64,000 nucleotides of DNA, taken from positions 1-64,000 of the forward strand of contig NZ_ATXT01000015.1 of assembly GCF_000421825.1 (NCBI RefSeq), written 5' to 3'. Below the pieces are notes generated by a model. It saw only the letters and a program-made list of their open reading frames with translations. It made no database searches and was not told where the DNA came from. Numbering within the stretch: position 1 is the stretch's first letter; every line of letters starts with the position of its first letter. The translations under genes were made by a program, and so were the position numbers. The DNA is from Humibacter albus DSM 18994. Lineage in GTDB: Bacteria > Actinomycetota > Actinomycetes > Actinomycetales > Microbacteriaceae. Positions 46,202 through 56,418 of this stretch are shown one piece after another.

Positions 46202-47296
46202 ATGGCAACAGTCACTTTCGACGAGGCGACGCGCATCTACCCCGGTGGCACGCGTCCTGCCGTCGACAAGCTGAACCTCGACATCGCCGACGGCGAGTTC
46301 CTCGTGCTCGTCGGCCCCTCCGGATGCGGTAAGTCGACATCGCTCCGCATGCTCGCCGGCCTCGAAGAGGTCAACGAGGGCAACATCTTCATCGGTGACC
46401 GCAACGTCACGGACGTTCCGCCGAAAGACCGCGACATCGCCATGGTCTTCCAGAACTACGCTCTGTACCCGCACATGACGGTGGCCGAGAACATGGGCTT
46501 CGCGCTCAAGATCGCCGGTGTGAAGAAGGAAGAGCGCGCCAGCCGCGTGCTCGAGGCTGCGAAGCTGCTCGACCTCGAGCCGTACCTGAACCGCAAGCCG
46601 AAGGCCCTCTCGGGCGGCCAGCGGCAGCGTGTCGCGATGGGCCGCGCCATCGTCCGCAGCCCCCAGGTGTTCCTCATGGACGAGCCGCTGTCGAACCTCG
46701 ACGCGAAGCTCCGTGTGCAGACCCGTACGCAGATCGCCTCGCTGACCCGCCGCCTCGGCGTCACCACGGTCTACGTCACGCACGACCAGACGGAGGCCCT
46801 GACGATGGGCGACCGCATCGCCGTGCTGAAGGACGGTGTGCTGCAGCAGGTCGGCACCCCGCGCGAGCTGTACGCAGAGCCGAACAACGTGTTCGTCGCC
46901 GGCTTCATCGGCAGCCCGGCCATGAACCTGTTCTCGGCCGACGTCGCCGAGGGTGGCATCCAGTTCGGTTCGGCCATCGTCCCGGTGGACCGCGACGTGC
47001 TGGCCAAGGCCGGCAAGCAGGTCACCATCGGCGTTCGTCCCGAAGACGTGGTCGTCTCCAACAGCGCCGGCAATGGCCTCACCGTGACCGTCGACCTGGT
47101 CGAAGAGCTCGGTGCCGACGGTTACCTCTACGGCCACTCGCAGCTCGATGACAAGCGCATCGACCTCGTCGGTCGCGTCGACGGCCGCGCACACCCGAAC
47201 GCCGGCGAGACGGTCTACATCACGCCGAAGCCGGGTCACGTGCACCTCTTCGACGCGGAGAGCGGCGAGCGCCTCGGCGGCGCCGTCGTCGACTGA
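46202..47296 (+). CDS. MsiK/UgpC-type sugar ABC transporter ATPase
   Basis: The 364-residue ATPase has Walker A GPSGCGKST near residue 40, the Q-loop MVFQNYALYPHM, signature LSGGQRQRVAMGRA, Walker B VFLMDEPLSNLD, the H-loop VYVTHDQTEA and a C-terminal OB/TOBE regulatory domain. It belongs to the shared ATPases that energise many CUT1 sugar importers in actinobacteria. It is monocistronic and so is the natural partner of binding proteins such as the one at 8027, given permeases elsewhere. Confidence 0.93.
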   Translation: MATVTFDEATRIYPGGTRPAVDKLNLDIADGEFLVLVGPSGCGKSTSLRMLAGLEEVNEGNIFIGDRNVTDVPPKDRDIAMVFQNYALYPHMTVAENMGFALKIAGVKKEERASRVLEAAKLLDLEPYLNRKPKALSGGQRQRVAMGRAIVRSPQVFLMDEPLSNLDAKLRVQTRTQIASLTRRLGVTTVYVTHDQTEALTMGDRIAVLKDGVLQQVGTPRELYAEPNNVFVAGFIGSPAMNLFSADVAEGGIQFGSAIVPVDRDVLAKAGKQVTIGVRPEDVVVSNSAGNGLTVTVDLVEELGADGYLYGHSQLDDKRIDLVGRVDGRAHPNAGETVYITPKPGHVHLFDAESGERLGGAVVD

Positions 47297-47319
47297 TCTT
47301 CGCGACACTCCACCATCGC

Positions 47320-47356
47320 GATCGCCCCGGCCCGAGTCATTCGGGCCGGGGCGATC
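47320..47356 (+). terminator. Terminator after the ABC ATPase gene
   Basis: GATCGCCCCGGCCCGA and TCGGGCCGGGGCGATC form a perfect 16-bp stem with loop GTCAT, 23 bases after the stop. Confidence 0.9.
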
Positions 47357-47400
47357 CGTATGCGCCGCGCCCAGCGCGGTGCGGAATAGGCTGAGTATTC

Positions 47401-48693
47401 ATGGCCGGCTCCGTCAACATCACCGCCGCCACGGTCGATCCCGCTCTGCTGGACCTGCCGTGGAACCTTCCGCTGGACTCGTGGTCCAACGAACACATCG
47501 CCCTGCTGCCCAAGGGCATCTCGCGTCACCTCGTGCGGTTCGCCAATCTCTCCGGCTACGTGATCGCCATCAAGGAGACCACGAGCGAGATGGCGCGGCG
47601 CGAATACGACATGCTTCGCACACTGCAACGCCTGGACGTGCCGTGTGTGGACCCCGTGGCGGTCATCGAGGGGCGCACCGACGACGACGGCAAGCCGTTG
47701 AAGGCGGTGCTGGTCACGCGTCACCTCAAGTTCTCGCTCCCCTACCGGGCGATCTACTCGCAGACGCTGCGCCCCGACACGGCCACGCGCCTCGTCGACG
47801 CGCTCGCCGTGCTGCTGGTGCGCCTGCACATGGTGGGCTTCTTCTGGGGCGATGTCTCGCTGTCGAACACGCTCTTCCGACGCGACGCCGGCGCCTTCGC
47901 CGCGTATCTCGTGGATGCCGAGACCGGCCAGCTCTACGAGGGCGGGCTCAGCAACGGCCAGCGCGAGAACGACCTGGAGATCGCGCGAGTGAACATCGCG
48001 GGCGAGCTGATGGACATCCAGGCCGGCGGGCGGCTCGCAGAAGAGGTCGATCCCGTGCAGATCTCCGGCGGCATCGTGGATGCCTATCGCAAGCTCTGGA
48101 AGGAGCTCACCGGCAGCGAATCATTCTCCGCGTCCGAACGGTGGCGCATCGCCGAACGTGTCCGTCGGCTCAACGAGCTCGGCTTCGACATCGAGGAACT
48201 CGCCATCCGCACCCGGGAGGACGGCGCGAGCGTGCGCATCCAGCCGAAGGTCGTGGATGCCGGCCACCATCAGCGACGCCTGTTGCGCCTCACGGGCCTC
48301 GACACCGGCGAGAACCAGGCGCGCCGCCTGCTGAACGATCTGGACTCGTACGCGGCCACGACCGCCAAGCCCGGCCTGGACGAGGAGGCGATCGCCCACG
48401 AGTGGCTGATGCGTGTCTTCGAACCCGTCGTGCGGGCGATCCCCGCCGACCTGCGCGGCAAGCTCGAGCCGGCCGAGGTGTTCCACCAGCTGTTGGACCA
48501 CCGGTGGTTCATGTCCCAGGAGGAGGGCCGGGACGTTCCCCTCGCCGAATCCCTGACCTCGTACATCAACGATGTGCTCCGACACCGCCGCGACGAGGCC
48601 ACGGTGATCGCGCCGATGACCGAGGCGATCACGGTGCCGGTTCCGGTGGCGGACGACGAAGACGACGGCGACGACTGGACCTCGAAGGTCTGA
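47401..48693 (+). CDS. DUF4032 protein (kinase-like N-terminal fold)
   Basis: The 430-residue product has FANLSGYVIAIKETTSEMAR with a VAIK-like Lys, RREYDMLRTLQRLDVPCVDP, MVGFFWGDVSLSNTLFRRDA resembling the catalytic loop of lipopolysaccharide-type kinases, and YLVDAETGQLY in place of DFG. The second half (LNDLDSYAATTAK, HEWLMRVFEPVVRAIP) is the DUF4032 domain. Its biological role is not known. Confidence 0.82.
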   Translation: MAGSVNITAATVDPALLDLPWNLPLDSWSNEHIALLPKGISRHLVRFANLSGYVIAIKETTSEMARREYDMLRTLQRLDVPCVDPVAVIEGRTDDDGKPLKAVLVTRHLKFSLPYRAIYSQTLRPDTATRLVDALAVLLVRLHMVGFFWGDVSLSNTLFRRDAGAFAAYLVDAETGQLYEGGLSNGQRENDLEIARVNIAGELMDIQAGGRLAEEVDPVQISGGIVDAYRKLWKELTGSESFSASERWRIAERVRRLNELGFDIEELAIRTREDGASVRIQPKVVDAGHHQRRLLRLTGLDTGENQARRLLNDLDSYAATTAKPGLDEEAIAHEWLMRVFEPVVRAIPADLRGKLEPAEVFHQLLDHRWFMSQEEGRDVPLAESLTSYINDVLRHRRDEATVIAPMTEAITVPVPVADDEDDGDDWTSKV

Positions 48694-48712
48694 GACGCGA
48701 GAAGGCCGGCGA

Positions 48713-49582
48713 TCAGCCCGCCGACGGCATCGCCTCCCAGCTGATGGTGCCGTCCTGTCCCCAGGTCACGGTGACGGTCACGGGTCGGCCGTCGAGGTCG
48801 CGCACCGCGTCCTTCGTCAGGGACAGGCCGTGCCGCGCGATGCCGGCCGCTGTCGCGCACGTCTCCGCGACACGGGCGTTCGACGCCACGGCGACGAGGC
48901 AGTACTGTCCGTCGAGCCGCTGCGCGGCGTAGATCGACGCGCTCTGCTGCATCATCACGCTGCCGGCGATGAGGTGGAACGATGTCGGCTCGAACCCGTC
49001 GGTGATCGCGGGCGCCAGATCGTCCACGCGTGGGTCGGAGGCGAAGTACCCCTCGATCTCCGGCTCGATCAGCGGATGCCAGCCGGCGGACGGCTTTCCG
49101 GACGGCAGAGCTTGCGCACCCGCGTCCGGATCGTCCGCGGACAAGCTCGACGGCGCGCCGACGGGCGAGGTCCCGGGTGCATCAGCGCCGAACAGGCCCG
49201 CGTTCGTGACGGCGAGCGTCACCGCGACGCCCAGCGCGAATGCGCCGACGAGGGCTCCGGCACGAGCCAGACGCCGACGAGAGGAACGCCTGTGCACCCG
49301 GCTGAGACGAACATCCGGGTCGAACGGATCGTCGGCGGACTCGTCGGAGAGGGCTGACTCGTCGGAGAGGGCCGGTTCGCGACGAGTACCCGGATCGTCC
49401 AGATCCTCCGGCTCGTCGGAACCCGCGTCAGCGGCGTGAACGCGGTCGTACTCCCTCAGCGCCCACTCACTGTCGCTCATGCGCACGGTGCGGCCCGTGA
49501 GGGGATCTCGACGATCGCGCGGCTCCTCCTGCGCGCCTTCCCGGGAGAAGACGCGCTCCAGAAGCCGCTGCCGTTCGTCCAT
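48713..49582 (-). CDS. Single-pass membrane protein, hypothetical
   Basis: The 289-residue product has an acidic cytoplasmic part with a repeated ALSDES motif, a basic RRSSRRRLARAG stop-transfer, one helix (LVGAFALGVAVTLAVTNAGL) and an exported domain with two Cys (GQYCLVAV and VAETCATAAG) that may form a disulfide. I do not recognise a family. It ends 20 bases from the convergent DUF4032 gene. Confidence 0.7.
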   Translation of the reverse strand: MDERQRLLERVFSREGAQEEPRDRRDPLTGRTVRMSDSEWALREYDRVHAADAGSDEPEDLDDPGTRREPALSDESALSDESADDPFDPDVRLSRVHRRSSRRRLARAGALVGAFALGVAVTLAVTNAGLFGADAPGTSPVGAPSSLSADDPDAGAQALPSGKPSAGWHPLIEPEIEGYFASDPRVDDLAPAITDGFEPTSFHLIAGSVMMQQSASIYAAQRLDGQYCLVAVASNARVAETCATAAGIARHGLSLTKDAVRDLDGRPVTVTVTWGQDGTISWEAMPSAG

Positions 49583-49601
49583 CAGAGATCGCAGCCGCCG
49601 A

Positions 49602-50600
49602 TCAGCGGGAGTCGCCCTCGGCCCGCCGCTTGGCGATCTCGTACAGCGTCACACTCGCCGCGATCCCCGCGTTCAGGGACTCCGTCGCGGCGCTGATCGG
49701 GATCGAGACGATGGCGTCGCAGGTCTCGCGCACGAGCCGCGAGAGGCCCTTTCCTTCGCTGCCGACGACGACGACGACGCCTTCGCGCGCCAGGTCGAGC
49801 GAGTGCAGCGACACGTCGCCGCCGCCGTCAAGGCCGAGCACGAACAGGCCGCGCTTCTTGAGTCCCTTGAGCGTCTGCGTGAGATTCGCCGCCATCGCCA
49901 CCGGCACGCGCGCTGCGGCGCCCGCGGAGGTCTTCCAGGCAGAGGCGGTGACTCCGACGGACCGGCGCTGCGGCACGATGACCGTCTGACCACCGAACGC
50001 GGCAGTGGAGCGGATGATCGCACCCAGATTGCGGGGATCGGTCACGCCGTCGAGTGCCACGAACAGCGCGGTCTGGCCTCGCTTCTGCACGGTGTCGAGC
50101 ACGTCGTTCGCGTGCGCGTACTCGTACGGCGGCACCTTCAGCGCGACGCCCTGGTGCACGACGTCGCGGCCGGCCAGGCGGTCCAGCTCGGGTCGCATGA
50201 CCTCGAGGACCGGAATGCTTCGCTTCGTCGCGGTGCTGAGGATCTCGCGCACACGGTCGTCGACCTCGATGCGGCTGGCGACGTAGAGGGTCGTCGCCGG
50301 GATGCGCGCCCGCAACGCCTCGAGCACCGAGTTGCGTCCGGTCACGATCTCCGAGTCGTCGGGCGTCGCGCGCCGCGACGCGGATCCGCCCGCGGTGTTC
50401 GACCGCTGCCCGCGATTCGCCGCCTTGGCGGCCGAACGCTCCGCGAGCTCCTTGCGTTTGGCCGCCGCGTGGTACGGCCGGTCCTCGGCCTTCGGCGTCG
50501 GCCCCTTGCCCTCCAGCGACTTGCGGCCGTGACCGCCGGTGCCCTTGGTGGGGCCCTTCTTCTGCTTGCGCACGGCTCCCGCGCGCGGCTTATTCGCCAT
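49602..50600 (-). CDS. rlmB: 23S rRNA 2'-O-methyltransferase, SpoU/RlmB type
   Basis: The 332-residue enzyme has a long basic N-terminus ([20 protein letters not shown]), a substrate domain ([20 protein letters not shown]) and the SPOUT knot with [50 protein letters not shown] and [20 protein letters not shown]. It methylates G2251-type ribose in 23S rRNA. Its ATG overlaps the cysS end by three codons. Confidence 0.92.
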   Translation of the reverse strand: MANKPRAGAVRKQKKGPTKGTGGHGRKSLEGKGPTPKAEDRPYHAAAKRKELAERSAAKAANRGQRSNTAGGSASRRATPDDSEIVTGRNSVLEALRARIPATTLYVASRIEVDDRVREILSTATKRSIPVLEVMRPELDRLAGRDVVHQGVALKVPPYEYAHANDVLDTVQKRGQTALFVALDGVTDPRNLGAIIRSTAAFGGQTVIVPQRRSVGVTASAWKTSAGAAARVPVAMAANLTQTLKGLKKRGLFVLGLDGGGDVSLHSLDLAREGVVVVVGSEGKGLSRLVRETCDAIVSIPISAATESLNAGIAASVTLYEIAKRRAEGDSR

Positions 50601-52026
50601 CGATACTCCAATGCGCACCCGTCGGGGTGTCCTCGATCGTGATGCCCGCGGAGGCGAGCTCGGTGCGGATGCGGTCGGCAACCGCGAAATCGCGCGATTC
50701 CCGTGCGGCCTGACGATCCGCGAGCAGTCTGCCCAGCAAGGCGTCGAGCGCGGCCCGGGCGGAGGCATCCGTTCGTACCTGCCACTGCGGCGCGAGCGGG
50801 TTGATTCCGAGCACCTCCGTCATCGCCTCGACCTGCCCGCGTGCGGTCGCGGCCGACGAGAGGTCTTCGTTGTCAAGAGCCTGGTTGCCGGCGCGCACGG
50901 TGTCGTGCAGAACAGCGAGCGCCTGCGGGACGCCGAAGTCGTCGTCCATCGCCTCCGCGAATTCCGCTGGAATCGTTTCCGCGCCGCTCGAGGCGAACCG
51001 CGTGCCGGCCAGTCGCCGGTCGACGCGTTCGAGGAATCCCGAGATGCGTTCGAGCGCGGCCTCGGCCTCGGCGAGCGAGCTCTCGGTGAAGTCGATGGTG
51101 GAGCGGTAGTGGGCGGAACCGAGGTAGTAGCGCACCACCAGCGGGCGAGCCGCGCCGAGCAGATCGGCGGCGTACACCGAGTTGCCGAGAGACTTCGACA
51201 TCTTCTGCCCCGAGACGTTGACCAGACCGTTGTGCACCCAGTACCCGGCGAACGCGTCGCCCGCCGCGCTCGACTGCGCGAGCTCGTTCTCGTGGTGCGG
51301 GAACCGGAGGTCGAGGCCGCCGCCGTGGATGTCGAATGCCGTGCCGAGATAGCGCGACGACATCGCGGAGCACTCGATGTGCCAGCCCGGCCGCCCGTCA
51401 CCCCACGGGCTCGCCCAGGATGCCGACTCCGGCTCGTCCGCCTTGCGTCCCTTCCAGAGTGCGAAGTCGCGCGGGTCCCGCTTGGCTCGCGGGTCCGCAT
51501 CCGCCGCCGCCTCCATCGCGTCGATGCTCTGCTTGGTCAACTCGCCGTAGGACGGCCAGCTGCGCACGTCGAAGTACACGTCGCCGGATCCGTCGTCGGT
51601 CGCGTAGGCGTGCCCGGCGTCGATCAACCGCGCGATCAACTCCTGCATCTGCGGGATGTTCGCGGTCGCCCGAGGCTCATACGTCGGAGGCTGTATGCCG
51701 AGTGCGGCATACGAGTCGGTGAACTCGCGCTCGTAGCGGTAGGCGAGCGCCCACCACTGTTCCGTGCTGCCCGTCGCCTGCGCCGCCGCCGCGTTCAGCA
51801 AGACCTTGTCGTCGATGTCGGTGACGTTGCGCACCAGCGTGACGTCGAACCCGCGATAGTTGAACCAGCGGCGGATCTGGTCGTACACCAGGGCGGAGCG
51901 AAGATGCCCGATGTGCGGCGACGATTGCACGGTGGGACCGCAGACGTAGATGCCGACCCGGCCGTCGATGAGCGGAACGAAGTCGCGCAGGCGCGCGGCG
52001 TGCGTGTCGTACAGTCGGATTCCCAC
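50590..52026 (-). CDS. cysS: Cysteinyl-tRNA synthetase
   Basis: The 478-residue class I synthetase has the HIGH motif ([14 protein letters not shown]), the zinc Cys in [27 protein letters not shown] and the KMSKS loop ([12 protein letters not shown]). It charges tRNA with cysteine. The GTG at 52026 starts it 15 bases from ispDF, in the conserved carD-ispDF-cysS-rlmB order. Confidence 0.96.
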   Translation of the reverse strand: MGIRLYDTHAARLRDFVPLIDGRVGIYVCGPTVQSSPHIGHLRSALVYDQIRRWFNYRGFDVTLVRNVTDIDDKVLLNAAAAQATGSTEQWWALAYRYEREFTDSYAALGIQPPTYEPRATANIPQMQELIARLIDAGHAYATDDGSGDVYFDVRSWPSYGELTKQSIDAMEAAADADPRAKRDPRDFALWKGRKADEPESASWASPWGDGRPGWHIECSAMSSRYLGTAFDIHGGGLDLRFPHHENELAQSSAAGDAFAGYWVHNGLVNVSGQKMSKSLGNSVYAADLLGAARPLVVRYYLGSAHYRSTIDFTESSLAEAEAALERISGFLERVDRRLAGTRFASSGAETIPAEFAEAMDDDFGVPQALAVLHDTVRAGNQALDNEDLSSAATARGQVEAMTEVLGINPLAPQWQVRTDASARAALDALLGRLLADRQAARESRDFAVADRIRTELASAGITIEDTPTGAHWSIDGE

Positions 52027-52040
52027 CCCCCTAGCCTAGG

Positions 52041-53201
52041 TCAGGGTCGCTGGACGACCATCGCCGTCGCGATCGCCGTCACACCCTCGCCGCGGCCCGT
52101 GAAGCCGAGCCCGTCGGTCGTGGTGGCGGTCACCGAGACGGGCGCGCCCAGGATGCCCGACAAGACCGTCTGCGCTTCCTCGCGACGAGCAGAGAACCGT
52201 GGCCTCGTGCCGACCAGTTGCACGCTCACGTTGCCGATCGCCCAGCCCGCATCCGCGAGCAGGTCGCGTGTGGCCGTGAGAAAGACCTCGCCGTGCGCGC
52301 CGGCGAAGCGCGGATCGGCCGTGCCGAATCGCGAGCCGATGTCGCCGAGGCCGGCGGCGGACAGCAGTGCGTCCACCATGGCGTGGGCGACGGCGTCTCC
52401 ATCGCTGTGCCCTGCCAGCGGCGTTTCACCCGGCCAGGGCAGGCCGGCCAGCCAGAGGTCGCCTTCGCCGCCGAATGCGTGGGTGTCGGTGCCGAGCCCG
52501 ATGCGCGGAAGAACGGTGGGTGAGCCCAGGAGCTGTTCCGCCCTCCGCAGATCGGCCGGGGTCGTGACCTTGAAGGCGAGTGCGTCACCGTCGACGACCC
52601 GCACGGGATGCCCGATGGCCGCGACCAGGGACGCGTCGTCTGTCGCCTCGCGGGTCGCCGCACGGTAGGCGGCCTCCAGCACCCGTGCGGGGAACCCCTG
52701 CGGCGTCTGCACGGCGACCAGCTCGGAACGGTCGACGGTGCCGGTGACGAAACCCGCGGCATCCGCACGCTTGACGGTGTCGCTGACCGGGAGTCCGGGG
52801 ACCACGCCCTCGCCCGTCGCGTCGACCGCGGCGAGCACGGCGTCGAACTGAGCGCTGGGCGTGAACGCGCGTGCCGCATCGTGCACCAGCACGACCTCGA
52901 CGCAGGGCGGGAGCACCCCGAGGCCGGCGGCCACGGAGGCCTGACGCGACTCTCCGCCCGGCACCACGGACGATGCGGGTACCAGGCCCCCGATCAGCGC
53001 CCTCGTCTGCTCGACACGATCCCCGGGCACGACGGCGACCACCATCGCCGCCTCGTGCATTCCGGCCACGGCATGGACCGCGTGCTCGAGCAGAGTGGCT
53101 CCGGCCAGCGACACGAAGGCCTTCGGCAGGCCAGCACCCAGACGCATGCCGGAACCGGCCGCGACGACGACGACCGCCACGCGGGGAGACGATGCGCTCA
53201 T
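52041..53201 (-). CDS. ispDF: Bifunctional IspD/IspF enzyme of isoprenoid synthesis
   Basis: The 386-residue fusion has IspD at 1-228 ([44 protein letters not shown]) and IspF at 231-386 ([71 protein letters not shown]). It performs the cytidylyl transfer and cyclodiphosphate steps of the MEP pathway. Fusion of the two is usual in Micrococcales. Confidence 0.95.
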   Translation of the reverse strand: MSASSPRVAVVVVAAGSGMRLGAGLPKAFVSLAGATLLEHAVHAVAGMHEAAMVVAVVPGDRVEQTRALIGGLVPASSVVPGGESRQASVAAGLGVLPPCVEVVLVHDAARAFTPSAQFDAVLAAVDATGEGVVPGLPVSDTVKRADAAGFVTGTVDRSELVAVQTPQGFPARVLEAAYRAATREATDDASLVAAIGHPVRVVDGDALAFKVTTPADLRRAEQLLGSPTVLPRIGLGTDTHAFGGEGDLWLAGLPWPGETPLAGHSDGDAVAHAMVDALLSAAGLGDIGSRFGTADPRFAGAHGEVFLTATRDLLADAGWAIGNVSVQLVGTRPRFSARREEAQTVLSGILGAPVSVTATTTDGLGFTGRGEGVTAIATAMVVQRP

Positions 53202-53236
53202 GCAGACGAGCGTAGTGCCCGCGCTGTCACGCGGAA

Positions 53237-53719
53237 CTACGAGGCGAGAACCTCGTCGAGCACGACGGATGCCTGCTCCTCGTCGGTCTTCTCGGCGAGA
53301 GCGAGCTCGGAGATGAGGATCTGGCGCGCTTTGGCCAGCATGCGCTTCTCACCGGCCGAAAGGCCGCGATCCTGGTCACGACGCCACAGGTCGCGAACGA
53401 CCTCGGAGACCTTGATCACGTCGCCCGACGCCAGCTTCTCGAGGTTCGCCTTGTAACGGCGCGACCAGTTCGTGGGCTCCTCGGTGAACTCCGCACGAAG
53501 CACCTCGAAGACGCGGTCCAGGCCCTCTTTGCCGATCACGTCGCGCACACCGACCAGGTCGACATTCTCGGCTGGGACCTCGATGGTGAGATCGCCCTGA
53601 GTGACGTTGAGCTTGAGATAGACCTTCTCTTCGCCCTTGATGACTCTCTTCTTCACCTCGGTGATTGTTGCGGCACCGTGATGGGGGTAAACGACAGTCT
53701 CGCCGACCTCGAAAAGCAT
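53237..53719 (-). CDS. carD: CarD-type RNA polymerase-binding regulator
   Basis: The 160-residue product has the RNAP-interaction domain ([32 protein letters not shown]) and a helical DNA-binding part ([20 protein letters not shown] with the conserved Trp, [20 protein letters not shown]). It stabilises open complexes at rRNA and other promoters. It starts ahead of ispDF on the same strand, 35 bases away. Confidence 0.95.
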   Translation of the reverse strand: MLFEVGETVVYPHHGAATITEVKKRVIKGEEKVYLKLNVTQGDLTIEVPAENVDLVGVRDVIGKEGLDRVFEVLRAEFTEEPTNWSRRYKANLEKLASGDVIKVSEVVRDLWRRDQDRGLSAGEKRMLAKARQILISELALAEKTDEEQASVVLDEVLAS

Positions 53720-53881
53720 AGATGGAAGTCCCTTCAGCAGCGTCTAGTTTACCACAGCACCTGTCTGCTATCCTCTGCCGCCGCCGGGCGGAGCCCCGTG
53801 CATGCGCTAGGCTCGAAGGGCACTGCGGGGTGTTCAGCACCGGCCGATCGGCCTACCCGCACGCTACTTGGAGGACATGAA

Positions 53882-54346
53882 GTGAAGACGCGTGTCGCGG
53901 CATCCATGGCTCTCGCGCTGGGGTTGGCCCTTGGCATGTCGGGATGCACGCTGCTGACCCCGCAGGACACCCTGCACATGCAGGAGACCAGCAACGGTGT
54001 CGGTGGCTCGGTGGGCCACATCGACGTGCGGAACGCGGTCATCATCTCCAACAGCAAGGGTTCCGTCGGCAATCTCGTCGTCACGCTCGTGAACAACGAC
54101 GACAAGGCGCACTACGTCTCGATCGTGCACGGCTCCACGACCAAGTCGGTCGGCATCCCCGCTCTCGGCGTGAAGAAGCTCGGCTCCGACGAGGGCAAGC
54201 GCGTGCAGTTCGCTCCTCTGGGTGCGAAGCCCGGCTCGCTGACCAACGTGTACTTCACCTACTCGGGTGCCACGGGAACGCAGCTTCAGGTGCCGGTGCT
54301 GAAGTCCACGTTCCCCGGCTTCGAGGGTTACGCGCCGGGCAAGTAG
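53882..54346 (+). CDS. Putative lipoprotein (DNA-adjacent, hypothetical)
   Basis: The 154-residue product starts at GTG after CTTGGAGGACATGAA and has a lipoprotein signal (ASMALALGLALGMSGCTLL). The mature part has a beta-rich look: VRNAVIISNSKGSVGNLVVT, VGIPALGVKKL and QLQVPVLKSTFPGFEGYAPG. Small exported proteins like this occur next to carD and regX3 in Microbacteriaceae; the function is unknown. Confidence 0.78.
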   Translation: MKTRVAASMALALGLALGMSGCTLLTPQDTLHMQETSNGVGGSVGHIDVRNAVIISNSKGSVGNLVVTLVNNDDKAHYVSIVHGSTTKSVGIPALGVKKLGSDEGKRVQFAPLGAKPGSLTNVYFTYSGATGTQLQVPVLKSTFPGFEGYAPGK

Positions 54347-54373
54347 CCGTTCGGCACGCTTCGCCCGTCTCGC

Positions 54374-55057
54374 TCAGCTCGCTTCGAAGCGGTAGCCGAG
54401 CCCGCGCACGGTCACCAGCATTCGCGGATCCGACGGGTCCTGCTCGATGCGAGAGCGGATGCGCTTGACGTGCACGTCGAGCGTCTTCGTGTCGCCGAAG
54501 TAGTCGCTCCCCCACACCCGGTCGATGATCTGCCCCCGCGTGAGGACACGTCCCGCGTTGCGCATGAGCAGCTCCAGCAACTCGAATTCCCGCAGCGGCA
54601 TGGGTGTCTCGATCCCGGAGACGGTCAGCGTGTGGCGGTCGACGTCCATGCGCACGATGCCAGCCTCGAGCACGCCGTCGTCGAGCGGGGCGTCCTCGCT
54701 CCTCCGGCGCAGGACGGCCCGGATGCGCGCGAGCAGCTCCCTGGTCGAGTACGGCTTGGTCACGTAGTCGTCCGCCCCCAGTTCCAGGCCCACCACGATG
54801 TCGACCTCGGAGTCCTTCGCGGTCAGCATGATGATCGCCACCTGCGATCGCGTTCGCAACTGGCGGCAGACCTCGGTACCCGGCATCCCCGGCAGCATGA
54901 GGTCGAGCAGCACCAGGTCGGCTCCCTCGTTGTCGAAGGCGGCGAGCGCGGCGGGACCATCGCCGGCCACTGTCACCTCGTAGCCCTCGCGTCTCAGCAG
55001 GAAGGCGAGCGGCTCGCTCAGGGCCTCCTCGTCTTCCACGAGCAGGATGCGGGTCAT
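54374..55057 (-). CDS. regX3: Response regulator RegX3
   Basis: The 227-residue OmpR-type regulator has acidic E8-D9, phosphoacceptor D52 (LVLLDLMLPGMPGTE), MLTAKDSEVD, VTKPYSTRELLARI and a winged helix with REFELLELLMRNAGRVLTRG and VRGLGYRFE. It controls the phosphate-starvation response. It overlaps senX3 (ATGA) and lies beside phoU, the standard Pho locus. Confidence 0.95.
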   Translation of the reverse strand: MTRILLVEDEEALSEPLAFLLRREGYEVTVAGDGPAALAAFDNEGADLVLLDLMLPGMPGTEVCRQLRTRSQVAIIMLTAKDSEVDIVVGLELGADDYVTKPYSTRELLARIRAVLRRRSEDAPLDDGVLEAGIVRMDVDRHTLTVSGIETPMPLREFELLELLMRNAGRVLTRGQIIDRVWGSDYFGDTKTLDVHVKRIRSRIEQDPSDPRMLVTVRGLGYRFEAS

Positions 55058-56268
55058 GTCGTCGGTTCTCCTTGTCGGGCGGGCGCCGGCACGGCTGCGG
55101 CGTCGGGCAGCGGCGCGACGTCGGTGAGCTGTTCGGCTTCGGGGAGCTGTTCGGCTTCGGGGAGCAGGATCGTGAACGTCGACCCCTTTCCGGGCAGCGA
55201 CCAGACACGCACCTCTCCCCCGTGGTTCTGCACGGCGTGCTTCACGATCGCCAGGCCGAGACCAGTGCCGCCGGTGGCACGCGACCGTGCCTGGTCGACC
55301 CGGTAGAAGCGCTCGAAGACACGGTCGAGATCTTCCGCGGGGATGCCTGCGCCCTGGTCGGTGACGGTGATCTCCACGATCCCGTCATGGCGGCGAACAC
55401 CGATGCCGACCCGGGAGCGGTCGGGTGAATACTGCACGGCATTGGCGACCAGGTTGTGGACCGCGGTGGTGAGCAGCTTCTCGTCGCCGTGCACGACGGC
55501 ATCCACGTGCCCTCCCGTGGCCAACTCGATGCCGCGGGAACGGGCGACGACCCGGTTCTGATCGACCGCGGAACTCACTACGTGGCCAATGTCCACGCGC
55601 TCGGCATGCGGCACGATGTCGGCGGCCTGCAAGCGTGAGAGATCGATGATGTCCTGGGTGAGCCGGGCCAGACGGCCGGCCTCGGCGGTCAGCCGCGATG
55701 CGAAATGGCGAACCTGGTCCTCGTCGTCCGGCGCGCTCTGCAGAGCGTCGGCGAGCACGCTGATGGCGCCGATCGGAGTCTTCAGTTCATGGCTGATGTT
55801 CGCCACGAAGTCGCGACGCACCTCCTCGAGGCGCACGGCCTCGGTGCGATCGTCGGCCAGCAGCAGAACGTAGCGCGAGCCCAGACGGGCGACGCGCACG
55901 CTCAGCTGCACCGTGGCATCCCCGAGCGTGCTGCGCGCCAGCTCGAGTTCGCGCTCGAGGGGCTCGCCGGTGCGGCGCACCTCGTCCACCAGCTCGACGA
56001 GCTGTGCCTGGCTGAGCACGGCGTTCCAGACGAGCCCGAGCGTGTAGGCACCGGCCGAGGCTCGCACGACATTGTTGCTCGGATCGACGACGACACCGGC
56101 CGTGGTGAGCGTCTCGAGCACCTGGTCGACCCCGTCGGGGACGGTCGGGTCGACGATCTCCGCGGCACGGCGGCTGCGGGAGGCGGCCGCGAAGAGCAGA
56201 CCGACGAACCCTGCCCCGACCACGAGGCCGAGTGCCAGAGACAGCAGCACCAACCAGGTGGAGTCCAT
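55054..56268 (-). CDS. senX3: Sensor histidine kinase SenX3
   Basis: The 404-residue kinase has one N-terminal helix (LVLLSLALGLVVGAGFVGLL), a PAS-like domain (about 45-140), HisKA with DFVANISHELKTPIGAISVL, and HATPase with NLVANAVQYSPDRS, VTDQGAGIPAEDLDRVFERF and GGTGLGLAIVKH. Its tail has PEAEQLPEAEQL repeats. It phosphorylates RegX3 and is held off by PhoU and the phosphate transporter when phosphate is ample. Confidence 0.94.
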   Translation of the reverse strand: MDSTWLVLLSLALGLVVGAGFVGLLFAAASRSRRAAEIVDPTVPDGVDQVLETLTTAGVVVDPSNNVVRASAGAYTLGLVWNAVLSQAQLVELVDEVRRTGEPLERELELARSTLGDATVQLSVRVARLGSRYVLLLADDRTEAVRLEEVRRDFVANISHELKTPIGAISVLADALQSAPDDEDQVRHFASRLTAEAGRLARLTQDIIDLSRLQAADIVPHAERVDIGHVVSSAVDQNRVVARSRGIELATGGHVDAVVHGDEKLLTTAVHNLVANAVQYSPDRSRVGIGVRRHDGIVEITVTDQGAGIPAEDLDRVFERFYRVDQARSRATGGTGLGLAIVKHAVQNHGGEVRVWSLPGKGSTFTILLPEAEQLPEAEQLTDVAPLPDAAAVPAPARQGEPTT

Positions 56269-56418
56269 GCCGTCAGGCTACCTGTGCGCCGTGTGCGTTC
56301 CGCACGGAACGGATGCCCGCCGCCGCCTCGTCGCCGAACGTTCCTGCGCACGACACCCCGCGTTAACCTGGCACGATGACCATGGCCGTGCACGACCTTC
56401 GACGACGGGACCCGATGA

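Noticed and set aside
44954-47308. Extended antisense frame across the ABC ATPase joined to the DsbA-like gene
   Set aside because: Only the part from 45901 shows DsbA-like structure; the rest mirrors the ATPase gene.
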